This document shows, piece after piece, positions 11,041-25,175 of a stretch of DNA of 64,000 nucleotides. The notes below the pieces were generated by a model. It ran no database searches. It saw only the letters and a program-made list of their open reading frames with translations, and had not been told where the DNA came from. Every line of letters starts with the position of its first letter. Position 1 is the stretch's first letter. The translations under genes were made by a program, and so were the position numbers. This stretch comes from Amphimedon queenslandica. Lineage: Eukaryota; Porifera; Demospongiae; Haplosclerida; Niphatidae. The stretch spans positions 1 to 64,000 of the forward strand of contig NW_003546448.1 in the NCBI RefSeq assembly GCF_000090795.2, written 5' to 3'.

Positions 11041-12722
11041 ATGGCGACATGTGAAAGTAAGGCCAATGCAGTATAGCAGACTAAGGTCTTCTTAGGAAAT
11101 AAAAAAGAGTTGACTCACAACTACCTTGCTTGCTTATAATACAGGCATTGAAAGGTAGTATGTGCTTGTTATAATTGAAACCGTTAGCTTACTAATTGGA
11201 GTTGTCAACACAGATGCTGATTAATAAATTTAATGATATTCATTGCTTTGTTTGATTTATAAAAATAACCCAGTCATGTTTTACTTTGCTAGTTGTGGTA
11301 AGAGAGGCAAGCATGTGCATCTTTCGTGCTTTAAAGTGGCTATTTGAAACAGTCCTTTGGGTGGCACTGTATCCTTGGAAAAAGACAGCAACACGTCCAG
11401 AAAGTGTGAACTATCACTTTACAAGGCAGTGCAACTACCAATGTGGATTCTGCTTTCACACTGCCAAAACAAGCTTTGTCCTGCCTCTAGATGATGCTAA
11501 AAGAGGACTACTGATGCTGAAAGAAGCAGGTAAGCCACTCTCCGGCAAAGTTCCGAGTAGAACTATGGCAGTCACCTGTCACCATTCCCCTGTATTTACC
11601 AGCTGCTCCAATCACTTCTAGGGATGTGTAAGATAAACTTTAGTGGCGGAGAGCCTTTCATTCACCAGAAAGGCGAATATGTTGGAGAGCTTGTCAGGTA
11701 TTGTAAAGAGGAATTGCAGTTGGAGAGTGTGACAATTGTTAGCAATGGTAGCCTCATTAAAGAAGAATGGTTTCAAAAATATGGTAAAGACAACAAATAT
11801 TGTGCTATCACCTTGATCTTATTAATAATAATTATAGGTAGGTATTTGGACATACTTGCTATATCATGTGACAGCTTCAACGAAGACACTAACTACACTA
11901 TTGGTAGAAGGCAAGGTAACAAGAGCCACCTTAGTACATTGAAGCCGATCGAAGGATGGTGCAGAGCGTACAGAGTTGCCTTCAAGATTAATACAGTTGT
12001 AAATATACACAACTGGGAAGAAGACATGAGCAGCGAAATATTGGAGCTGAATCCTGTCCGTTGGAAGGTTGGTGATAATTGCGTTATGTCATGCATGCAT
12101 TCCAACCTATTAGAAAGAGCAATTAGTCTGCCCCCACACACATGAAAGTTGTATTTGTGAGATGCATGCTACCAAGAGTACATAATACCTAAAGGTATTA
12201 CTAGGTATCATTTACTCTTGATGCTACCAAATAAACAATAGCGGACTATATTATCTTGACAATACATGTAATCAGAAGTATATTCTTTAGGTATTTCAGT
12301 GTTTACTGATTGGAGGAGAGAATGTTGGACCAGATGCCAAGCGTAATGCCGAGTCCTTTGTGATATTGGACCATCAATTTCAGAGTTTTCTTAAAAGGCA
12401 TCAAAATGTTAAGCAGTTGGTTCCAGAATCGAATTCCATGATGAGGGATTCCTATCTCATCCTTGATGAATATGTAAGCATTATGAATGTAGATACTACT
12501 ATTATGCTGTGCTTAGTACTCCTAACATAGTATTATGTGCTACTTTATTATTGATAGATGAGGTTTCTTGATTGTACCAAAGGCCGGAAGGATCCATCAA
12601 AGTCGATTCTTGATGTCGGTGTAGCTAATGCTTTGAAATTTAGCGGTTTTGATGAAGCAATGTTTTTGAAAAGAGGAGGAAAGTATACTTGGAGTAAAAG
12701 AGACATGAAATTAGAATGGTGA
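11041..12722 (+). CDS. RSAD2: Viperin, radical-SAM antiviral enzyme
   Basis: Six exons (11041-11056, 11293-11529, 11622-11783, 11838-12067, 12291-12473, 12558-12722) join in phase to 330 aa, close to the vertebrate length. Viperin converts CTP to the chain terminator ddhCTP. The radical-SAM motif is at C52-C56-C59 ([17 protein letters not shown]), followed by [16 protein letters not shown]-like [32 protein letters not shown] and the conserved C-terminus [11 protein letters not shown] ending KLEW. The amphipathic, Trp-rich N-terminus ([17 protein letters not shown]) matches the ER/lipid-droplet helix of the family. Exon 1 (MATCE) is the least certain; an internal ATG at 11313 is an alternative. 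The 54-nt intron at 11784 is a multiple of three with no stop. Unlike vertebrates, there is no CMPK2 next door; 3CxxC genes flank it. Confidence 0.93.
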
Positions 12723-13104
12723 ATGTTAAGTGAAGTTTCACTTGTGTTTTAACATTATTGTCATTTATTATGATTATAGTTTTAAACCATGAAAATATAA
12801 TGTTATTGAAAAGATCTATAATAGTTATTGAAGTTTGAAATTGGATAATAATCAAATCAATTCTAAAATTAGAAGCAGGCGGTGACAATATTCACAATAA
12901 TAGCGTGGGGAAAATTTAGGGGGGAATCCCTACTTGATACTACCATAGGTATTACGTAAGAAAACAATGTGCCTATTTATAGCGCTCGATCAGCATTTAT
13001 AAGCGGAGCAATGCACCATGTAAGCTCAGAATGATCTAGATTTCCACTCCAGCACCTTTTGCTCTGCAGATATTGCAATTGCTCAAGTCTAAGAAACAAA
13101 GAAA
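12723..13104. other. Intergenic, no gene seen
   Basis: AT-rich spacer holding the viperin 3' UTR and the promoter of the third 3CxxC gene. A frame on the minus strand here has no domain. Confidence 0.5.
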
Positions 13105-13607
13105 ATGCCTGAACGAGGCACATCAGAGGACAAACTTTTAGTGCCGGGAAGATACCTTATCGAATACAAGTGCCTTGGTAAGGATGGTCACACTTGGAGG
13201 AGCCTTACAGGAAAATCTGGAAAAAAGAAAAAGAACAATAAAATTTGCCGTAGATGTAATGCTAGAGCCACTGCCTCCTGCAGACCACTTAAAAGAGGAG
13301 TAAGTTAAATTTAAAATGATAAAATCATTAATGTTTATATCTATATATGATTTTATTTTAGGATATTCCAGAAGACAAGCGCTTGTGGGGCAAGTTTACA
13401 TGTACTACATGTGCAAATGAATGGTCCAGTGGGAATGCTTGGAAAGGTTATGCTCAGGAGTGCAAGAAGCCAGGATGCAAGACACCAGTAGTAACATGGG
13501 TGCTGAGCTTCCTCATGAGAGGAGGTAGCATTGGTGACAGAGCCCATGAAACACGTTTGTGTGCTAAATGTGATGAAGTTGGAGACTGTCGCAAATGGAG
13601 GAAATGA
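13105..13607 (+). CDS. 3CxxC zinc-finger protein 3, 146 aa
   Basis: Two exons (13105-13299, 13362-13607) with a phase-0, 62-nt intron give 146 aa. Exon 2 is a complete 3CxxC unit: LWGKFTCTTC, WSSGNAWKGYAQECKKPGC, then LCAKCDEVGDC. Exon 1 has a looser version (EYKCLGKDGHTWRS, then KICRRCNARATASC), so the protein may hold a degenerate domain followed by an intact one. A lysine-rich linker (KSGKKKKNNK) sits between. It is more diverged than the two copies at 9137 and 10409 and lies just downstream of viperin on the same strand. It ends 145 bp from the convergent sulfotransferase gene. Function is not known; the zinc-binding family call is solid. Confidence 0.8.
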
Positions 13608-13752
13608 AACTCAATCAGAATATAATTTATCAATATACAGAGTTATGTAGCACATTTTTACAAGTCATGCTAATTGATGTAGTACATATGTAAAATGAAT
13701 TTTTCCATATTAATTCAATGTACTTTGTAATTATTTTGAAATTATTTGCATC

Positions 13753-14940
13753 CTATGACCAATTCAATTTCCAGTCAAGCAAATCGAAAATGGCATCATT
13801 AAATATCGAATAATAACTTAAGAGCAGTTCCTGATCATCAGAGCTCATGTGATGCTGTGGAAGAAACGGTTTTACACCTTTGTTGTATACATGGGATGTA
13901 ATCTCATACAAGGAGTCAGTACTCAGTGGTTTTAATCCAACGAAATCCAGCACTTGCTTTAAAATGAAAGCAGGTCTCCAAAACATCTCTTCACTGTTAA
14001 TAATTAGAATATTTTCCTTGGGAAAGTTGCATAGCCAGTTCATTACAAAAACATAATACAGACCTTCGTACAGGATATTCTGACAGCACTCAAATAAACA
14101 GAGTAACTTGTTCCATTCCGAAGCACGATGAGGATAAACTTTATCACTAGCGCCAAGGTGCTTGTTTAATAATTTTATATCGTGCAACAGTTGATCGTGT
14201 ATCGAGGAGGAATTTGAATGTAGTTTGTATGCCCTACCAACCACACGCATCATAAAGTTTGACACATACCGCTGGACTGGGTGACGTAATAATATAATTA
14301 CTTTTGTGTCTCTTCCTCCACAAGTTTTAAGTATCCTAAAAGGAGCTTTGCAATGCAACAGATTATCAACACTAGCATCACCACTCATCTTCTTCTTTGG
14401 AAATAAATTCAAATACGAGTTAAGCGAGATTTTACCGTATCTCTGAGCAAAATAAAACGTCTCTCCCACCCATTTAGTATTATTCGTGCCAATGCCTCTA
14501 AAGTCAGGGTGCATCGATAGATACTGATAAAGGGAAGTGGTCCCTCCTTTCTTTGTGCCAATGATAAATACTTTAGGGCACTTGCTGGTCTTGCCTTTAC
14601 CGTGACGATATGAATTAGCTTTAGCTGACATCATGAGTGATCCTTCTGGACAACGATGTCTCAAATTAAGTTTTAAATTGGCTCCGTATCGCGTCAGTGT
14701 TTCATCAGTGAAGTGGCCTTTCGTTGTAGCATATTGAAGAACAGTGCCATGTGTCTTGTAAGGTCCTTCATTCTTTAAGGAACTCCCTTCATCATTAAAC
14801 TGAGAATTTAACTTATCGTCGTGTAGATAAAAAGTGAAAGTAGTGATGATCATAATTGCTGCAAACAAGCTTAGAGTGATTAAAAAGAGTCTTCTACGAG
14901 CCATCCTAGAGTTAATATCTCTTACATACACGGTAGACAT
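13753..14940 (-). CDS. Golgi carbohydrate sulfotransferase, type II membrane protein
   Basis: Single exon, 395 aa. A short cytoplasmic N-terminus is followed by one membrane anchor (about residues 17-39, FLITLSLFAAIMIITTFTFY), the topology of Golgi sulfotransferases. The PAPS 5'-phosphosulfate loop is at KVFIIGTKKGGTTSLYQYL and the 3'-phosphate site at KVIILLRHPVQRYVSNF. C-terminal parts (EWNKLL, NILIINSEEMF, LDFVGL) fit the PF00685 fold. It resembles CHST15/HS3ST-type enzymes, which transfer sulfate from PAPS to glycosaminoglycan sugars. The exact acceptor cannot be told. Its start lies 188 bp from the divergent TMEM144 start. Confidence 0.85.
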   Translation of the reverse strand: MSTVYVRDINSRMARRRLFLITLSLFAAIMIITTFTFYLHDDKLNSQFNDEGSSLKNEGPYKTHGTVLQYATTKGHFTDETLTRYGANLKLNLRHRCPEGSLMMSAKANSYRHGKGKTSKCPKVFIIGTKKGGTTSLYQYLSMHPDFRGIGTNNTKWVGETFYFAQRYGKISLNSYLNLFPKKKMSGDASVDNLLHCKAPFRILKTCGGRDTKVIILLRHPVQRYVSNFMMRVVGRAYKLHSNSSSIHDQLLHDIKLLNKHLGASDKVYPHRASEWNKLLCLFECCQNILYEGLYYVFVMNWLCNFPKENILIINSEEMFWRPAFILKQVLDFVGLKPLSTDSLYEITSHVYNKGVKPFLPQHHMSSDDQELLLSYYSIFNDAIFDLLDWKLNWS

Positions 14941-15128
14941 GACTATTGCTGGTTGTACAAATTACATAAAAGGTTTTTCATTACATGACAGTGGCCATCT
15001 TTATTTAAGTAGGAGTGGTTTGAGGAGGAGCATAAGAATAGGTGGCCGTGGGTTGCTACTATATTGGAGTAGTGGCAGGGGTGTGTGGGAGTATTACATA
15101 TCCTGCTTTGGCTGAGAGAGAAAAAGAG
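14941..15128. promoter_or_regulatory. Shared head-to-head promoter region
   Basis: Only 188 bp separate the start codons of the sulfotransferase (-) and TMEM144 (+), so both promoters and both 5' UTRs must lie here or overlap the genes. No specific motif is identified. Confidence 0.5.
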
Positions 15129-16726
15129 ATGGGGTCACTTTCTCCAATCCGTTACCTGGTCCCCCTCCTCATTTTGTGTACTATAGTCGCTGGATACGAT
15201 GAAGCAAACTGTGAGAAAAGATCAAACAAGCTGTACTACACCTCTATATGTGACCTCCCTCTTGGTGGTGAGCTGCATTGCAAAATACAGGAGTAACACA
15301 ATTTTAATTTTATTAAGAATAATAATAGTTATTGATTATTGGTAATTTATGCATATTTATCTAATATGTGCTATTGTATTTAAATTTTTTTATAATAGCT
15401 TCCCTTGATGAATATGACAATGAGACGACTGTTTCGTTAAATCTGACAAAATGTGATAAAGGTGCTGGTGATCAAAAAGGCAGTGGTGTATTTTATGGGA
15501 TTATGGTCTCACTTTTGGCTGCTCTTTCTTTTGGAAGCATGTTTGTGCCAACAAAAAGGTTCAATACAGGCAAGAACTGAGTAATTACTATTACTATTAT
15601 CCACTCTTGTTATTACCAATTCTACTCAAAACAACTTTTAGTTTCTTATCAAAATGTTTCATAGCTTTCATTGTAAATATAATGCATTGTTATGGCCTCA
15701 TCCATCATGCCCTTATATAATCTATCATTACACTTGTTAGGTGATGGGATGTACTTTCAATGGATGATGGGTATTGGTGCTTGGCTGGTTGGGCTAATGA
15801 TTAACATATTCATACTCAAGCAGCCCCCATTCTTCTCCTTGAGCATGGTATCTGGTGTACTCTGGGCTACTGGTAATATATTCGCTGTACCATCATTCTC
15901 TCTCATTGGCATTGGGATCGGTCAGACTATGCAGGGCAATATCAATATGATTGGAGGATGGATCAGTGGAAGGTAATTAAAGTACCGTCAGACTTATCTG
16001 TAATTCATCACCTAAGCAGTGCATAATGTGCACAATAGCAAGGAATGCTGTCTGTCATGTGCTTGAACATGTGATGCCTGACTATGTAATGCTAGCTAGA
16101 AATCTAGCACTATTAACATTGATTCTCACATTAGGTTTATACTCTGTTCTCACATTGGTAATCATATTGCTAACACTGTTGGTGTTGTATTGGTCATTAT
16201 TGGGTAAGCCATGCATCTGGTCCTGATTACATTCATTCTCATGAATAATTTTATTTTCAGTACAATATTGCTCTCACTGGTTAAAAGTGACGGTAAGAAA
16301 AAGTCCAGGAAGCAACTTTGTTCTTGTATAAAATGGAGTGGAGAAAGGAAGCCATTGCTTCAAGTAAGTTGCTTCTCCATTCACCTCCTCCTTAGTCTCT
16401 GTCTCACAGGACGGTGGTATGTCATATGTGTCAGGTGATGTCAATACTGATAAAGAGAATGACGTAAAAAACGAGGAGAAAGGGGACAGTGCTGTCACAC
16501 AGCATCAAGAAAATGAGCCCAATAACTTTTTAAAGAAATATCAATCAAAGTTAATTGGAAAAGTCATGTAAGTTTAGAAACTACATCGTTATTATTATTG
16601 CATCATTTAATTTATTAGTGGACTGTCATTGGCATCCTTTTCTGGTCTCTTTCTTGCCTTCCAATTTCTACCAGTTGAGTTTCTGAGACGCTGTCAGCAT
16701 GAAGCATTCTCATGCAAAGGTTAGCC

Positions 16727-16790
<64 letters not shown>

Positions 16791-17464
16791 GTATTATTAT
16801 GTACTCTTACTATAGAGCTGGACTATGCGTTTGGTTTATTTACTGGTATATTGTTGACTAGTACATTCTGGTTCGTACTCTATTGTTTCTGTCTTAAATT
16901 GAAACCAAAGATCAATCCAAAGCTAACTGTACCAGCACTGTTTAGTGGAGTCCTATTTGGCATAGGAAATGGTAACAAAAAAATTAATATTTTAATAACA
17001 TGTTTAAAGGAGAAACTTAAATGTTTATTGTTTTAATTTTAGCTGCCTGGCTTCTGTCTAACGAATTTGTTGGTTTACCAATATCATTCCCCATTATAAC
17101 AGCAGTTAGTATTACTAATTATAACTGGGCCCTGTACATTATTGTCTTTTTTTCAGGGAGCAAGTATGGTCAGTTGTGTATGGGGAATAGTTGTATTCAG
17201 AGAAATAACAGTGAGTTTATGTTGTGAGTCTTTTAGAGTTTTAAAACAGCATTAGATGTGACTATAATTTGACATTATGTCTATATAATGCATGACATGA
17301 AGGAATAACAATTCTGCTTTGTTTGAAGCAACATTCAAATTCATTTGGTTGTACAATTTCATGTTCTTTTTATATAGGGTTGGAAAAACTTAGGTTTTTT
17401 CCTCTTCTCGTTCTTTTTTATTTTATCCGGTATTATAACAGTTGGGATCTCTTTCAGAGGATGA
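15129..17464 (+). CDS. TMEM144: TMEM144-family multipass membrane protein
   Basis: Eleven exons (15129-15267, 15399-15569, 15741-15972, 16135-16203, 16261-16363, 16410-16567, 16619-16719, 16816-16971, 17043-17104, 17157-17210, 17378-17464) sum to 443 aa. After a signal peptide and a short lumenal Cys/Asn-glycan region come about ten membrane segments. They carry TMEM144 signatures: GIMVSLLAALSFGSMFVPTK, FNTGDGMYFQWMMG, SGVLWATGNIFAVP, ELDYAFGLFTG, FSGVLFGIGNAAWLLSNE and SFPIITA. A charged loop (DKENDVKNEEKGD) splits the two halves. The family is a drug/metabolite-type carrier of unknown substrate. Exon 4 is the least certain. The intron after exon 2 uses a GC donor (tacag|gcaaga). A (tta)n tract lies in the intron at 16727-16790. 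Confidence 0.85.
16727..16790 (+). repeat. (TTA)n microsatellite in a TMEM144 intron
   Basis: An uninterrupted trinucleotide run between exons 7 and 8, with no effect on the coding sequence. Confidence 0.95.
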
Positions 17465-17834
17465 TGTAACAATAAACTTGAAAGAGTGACTGTTATAATC
17501 TGTTCTTATTATCATTGTCCAGTCATTCTATGTTTCGCACACCAGTTTGTCCTAATTATTTATTCTATTTTTAATCTACATAATAAAGAAATTAAAATTG
17601 AAGAGAGTTGCTGAACTGTAGCTTGTAAAATAGAGAAAACAACTTTCAAAGAAATAATTAATAATAAGAGTGGGATTGACAAAAGTAACACAGAGAGCTG
17701 GCTCCTCGTCCAATTCTCATTATAAAAACAAGTATTATTGATCTATCTATTAAACTAGTGATCTACAAAATAAAATCTAAACGTGTTTCTGGCAAAATAA
17801 AATATAGTTGTATTTCCACGCATTCTTGATTGTA

Positions 17835-20800
17835 TCAGCATTGGCCACAGTAAGGCTGTCCCAATTTAGCAAAGAACTTGGAGCCTTCAAGTGTTCGCTT
17901 GCAACCCTGAGGGAGAGAGAGAGAGAACAAAAGAAAGAAGCAGACAAAAAGAGTGTGAGATAAATTACAAGATAGTGTTTGAAGTAGTTTCTCTTACCCC
18001 ACAAACGAAACACTGAGGGTGCCAATTGCGATCTAAAGCTTCAACCCAGAGCTCATTAGCACCGATTGTCTGACCACAGCCACTACAAGATACTCCGTAT
18101 GCTTCAGTAAAGCAATTCTGAGTGGAGAATAATGTTAGAGGGAAGACAAGGGAGACTCACTGAGCAGAAGAGCATCCCGTTCTCCATGTTGAAGCCATCT
18201 TGCTGAGAAAGGTTGCAAGAGCACCTTGAACAACGAAAGCATTCTTGATGATAATATCTGTTGGTAGCATTCACCATTGGCTGTAAGAATAAGCAATAAT
18301 AGTATAATTTATATTTAACAAGTAGGGTCAGTCTTTACCCCAACTATAGCCTTCCTACAGAGAGAGCAAATCTGAGCAACTTGCTTCTCGTAGCAGTTGT
18401 TACAGAATATCTTCTCTTCTTCAAACACAAAAGTGCCGCCGCTCAACTGGCAGTGACAGCGATAGCATACAAAGTGTTCAGGATGCCAGACTTTGTTCAT
18501 TGCCGATGAGTAAGAACCTCTGAAGATAAAACACAATATCAATGATACACACCTCACTGCATGGAAATACACGATATAAACAATCACATTTTTACAGAGC
18601 AACACAACATCACAATAATAACTAAAATACATTGTAGGTAATGATGCATTACATTAACACAGAGCTTGAATATGACACATTGCTGCATTAAAGAAGCTCT
18701 CTCTCTATTAACACTAACCTTATTGGCTCATGGCAAGCTTCACAGACTCCTTGACGTGAAGTAACTTTTGCTTGAGTTGGTGACTGTTGCTGTGGAGCTG
18801 GTGTAGGGACAGCTATTAAGAGAAAGAATAAAGGGCTGATTAACCACACACTACACATGAGCGTACACATACCACCAGAAACTGGAGGAGGACCAGGTCT
18901 CTTGACAGGAGGGGGAGCTGGCTTTGCTACTGGAGGGGATCCCTTTGGACCAGCATTTGATGCAACTTTCATTGAAGTGGTTGTGAAATTAGTAGGAGTA
19001 GCAGTTGGTGCTATGAAGAGAGAGAAACATTAGATGGACATATATATATAATTATACTGTTAAAGGAGTCCTGTACTTACGAGGTGGTCTCTGTGTTGAT
19101 TTCCTTGTATTACCATCCTCAATAGTCATGTGCTTCATTGGTTGAGTAGGAGGAGTCACAACAGGACTAGGACTACAGTAATAATAATAATAATAATAAT
19201 AATGATAATAATAATAATAATAATAATGATAATAATAATAATAATAATAATAATGATAATAATAATAATTGGGCAAAGCTCTTAGTGATGAAGTGCGTCT
19301 GTATAGATGAATCAACTGTAGAGTAGTCTGACTATCATTAAAGTTACATGTAAGTAACCAAATAACCTGATCTTTATGATGACGATCGCGTGGCTAGGCA
19401 ATACGTTTTACATTCTTCTAGTAATTGTGTGAAGTGCGTCTGTATAGACCGACTGAACGTAGGGTCGTCTAACAATTATTAAAGTTAAATAACTTAATCT
19501 TTATGATGATCGCGTGGCTAGTAATAACTCCCACTATGCCCTCCCTCCATTATAAGCTCTACCTCAGTGCTGAAGGACTTTCTGATGTGATCTTCTTAAA
19601 AGTAGGCGACTGAAATATCGGATCATTTTCACTGGAACTATCAACAAAAGCTATACAAAAATAATGATTATATTTAAAAAACAATAACAAAGATTATAAT
19701 GATTACTTGGTTTTGGTGGGGTTGTCTGTATCGGCTGAGGTGGCTGCACACGTTGTACAGGCTTTGCAGGAGAAGGTTTTGTAGGAGTGATAGTGGGCGT
19801 GGTCTTAACCGGTGTAGTGTTTTTAGGAGGCGTGACAGTTCCTGTAGGTGCCGGTGGGGGAGGGGGCCTGGGACGACTCCCTTGAGATTGTGTGGGTTGT
19901 GAAGTGGGTGTGGTTTGGGGAGCAGCAGTAGCAGCAGCAGGAGCATAAGCAGATCTTTGTGGTGCCTCACTAATAAAATGATAGGAATTTCATATAATCA
20001 ATGATGCTTAAAGAATTAATAAAGATTCATTGCTCTTTTACTTTCGATGTTTATCATCTACGAACATCATCAAATTATGGCTATCAAAACATGTTTTAAG
20101 CCATAACTTAATTGAATAGGTAATTCATAATAACATCATAATATAAATTAAATTCCATAAATAATAATTGATTTACTTTGATAAAAGGAGACTGAGACTA
20201 GTACCAGTAGTTCTGATCAACTGCTGTGCTTCATGATGTGTCACACCTTGTGTCTCAATATCATTAATCTCTAATATGTAATCCTGCTCACACACACCTG
20301 CCTGCTTAGCTTTACCATTAGGATTTAACTGAGAGAGAGAGAAAGAGGGGGAGAGAGAAAGAGAAAGAGGGGGAGAGACAGAGAGAAAGAGGGGAAGAGA
20401 CAGAGAAAGAGGGGGAGAGACAGAGATACAGTGATTATTTTAAAGGGTAGTATGACAAATATTCAGTAACGTGCGATTGCTGTGTTGTGGCTTGTAAGAG
20501 AGATTAAGGAAAGAACAATAACAACATGTATGTTTCCTTTCTTGAATAGGAAATGCTATCAAAACTACATTATTCATGTTTCTGATACACATGGATAATA
20601 ATAATCATAAAAACGATTATAAACTATCATAGTAGCTTGTAGCCAATAATTACAAATAGCTGTCTAGCCTAGTTCTTATTAAACAAAATTTTCACTAAAA
20701 AGTGTTAAAATGGCCAACAAACATGTTGACAAATTAAAGCAAAAATGATCAAATTAATTAATACTATACAAGGACACATCTGGATCTTCAAATGACCAAT

Positions 20801-21592
20801 TACAATACATGTTTCTTCATAAATAGTAAATCAAGCCGGTATCGCATTTAACTATGTTTATTAATGACGCCTAATGAAGTAGTAAAGAAACAAAATAAGA
20901 GAAAGCATACCTCAGATATTATTACCATATAAGGCAAAATATCTGTGTGCACTTGTCAGTATGCATTGGGAATTATAATGTACATATGTAACATGAGTGT
21001 GTGTGTGTGTTTGTGAGTGGGTATTCATAATGTGAGTTTGCATTGACTAATAACATTCTCTGAGTATACAGCTGTTTCCCATGACAATAGCAATGGAAAC
21101 ACAGCATTATTACTATACCTGAACTATAAAACATGACATAGTACAAGAATTAATAATTAAAGGAATTAAATACATGTATAGTATGCTTGTAATACATGTC
21201 ACTCCTCTCATTTGTGGATTGTTCCTATGTAATCACTAGCTGATTGGCAGCGGATTGGCTCTCATTGATGTAGCAACAGGAATAGACAAACCAATCGAAA
21301 TTTAATTCAAAACACACTCACTCACAAAAATGACACAATCTATATATATATTATACATATACAACTACTGCATTGAAATTGTGTACATGTGAACAATGTA
21401 CATATACATAAATAAATTAATGTATTTATCCTTATTCATCATATAAAGTAGGAGGATTTGTTTGTTTATCATTTCACTGTTGTGGTCTGTTTTAAATACC
21501 TTGGATACTTGCAGATGAGATCCAAAATCCTTGCCTCCAGCGAGAGTAAAACCCCAAGGACCACCGCCGGAGAGAGTTATCTTCCTAGCCAT
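17835..21592 (-). CDS. PDZ and triple-LIM protein (Enigma/Zasp-type)
   Basis: Eleven exons (21592-21500, 20328-20177, 19969-19707, 19650-19563, 19172-19081, 19010-18873, 18812-18719, 18519-18339, 18280-18161, 18117-17998, 17906-17835) sum to 470 aa. An N-terminal PDZ domain (residues 1-82) has the GPWGFTL carboxylate loop and NDIETQGVTHHEAQQLIR. A Pro/Thr/Gln-rich linker includes FQSPTFKKI, possibly a ZM-like motif. Three C-terminal LIM domains follow (VCEACHEPIRG, ICSLCRKAIVG, VSCSGCGQTIG), ending YCGQC. PDZ plus three LIMs is the Enigma group (PDLIM5, PDLIM7, LDB3), which link alpha-actinin at actin bundles to kinases. A sponge would use it at stress-fibre-like or contractile bundles (inference). 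It is divergent with KRI1, 249 bp apart. Confidence 0.9.
19178..19268 (+). repeat. (AAT)n microsatellite in a PDZ-LIM intron
   Basis: A trinucleotide run with periodic tgataa interruptions, lying directly against the acceptor of the PDZ-LIM linker exon. Confidence 0.95.
19288..19520. repeat. Direct duplication of ~120 bp in a PDZ-LIM intron
   Basis: Two diverged copies share gaagtgcgtctgtatagA, attaaagtta and tttatgatga...gatcgcgtggctag, starting near 19290 and 19430. It is an old local duplication with no coding sense. Confidence 0.7.
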
Positions 21593-21841
21593 AGTACAGC
21601 ACAGGTCCAAGGACTCACTGATAAGACACTAATTGACTGCAGCAGAGACTCTTAAGAATGTGTTGTTGGCGAGGTTGTTGGTTGTTATCGTATACACCAG
21701 ATAGCCAGAAATGGACGATTGTAAATGTAGGTGTGGTCAATATGGGCTGGATCCATGGATCGCCATCACGTGATGCACATTAGAATATACGATGTTTTAC
21801 TATTTTCAGTAAATAAAATTACTTATCCACGTGGTAAAGTG
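21593..21841. promoter_or_regulatory. Shared head-to-head promoter region
   Basis: It is 249 bp between the divergent start codons of the PDZ-LIM gene (-) and KRI1 (+). No motif is identified. Confidence 0.45.
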
Positions 21842-25066
<3,225 letters not shown>

Positions 25067-25175
25067 ATCTTTTTTCCACAATATTATAACATTTTCTAAG
25101 AAAATTATAATAAAAATAAGCACATGCAGAACTAATTATGAATTAGTAATAATTTATGCTGCTATGCAACTATTT

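Noticed and set aside
11145-11156. Micro-exon (gcattgaaag) of viperin between exon 1 and the next exon
   Set aside because: It is flanked by AG and GT, but including it breaks the reading frame into the radical-SAM exon.
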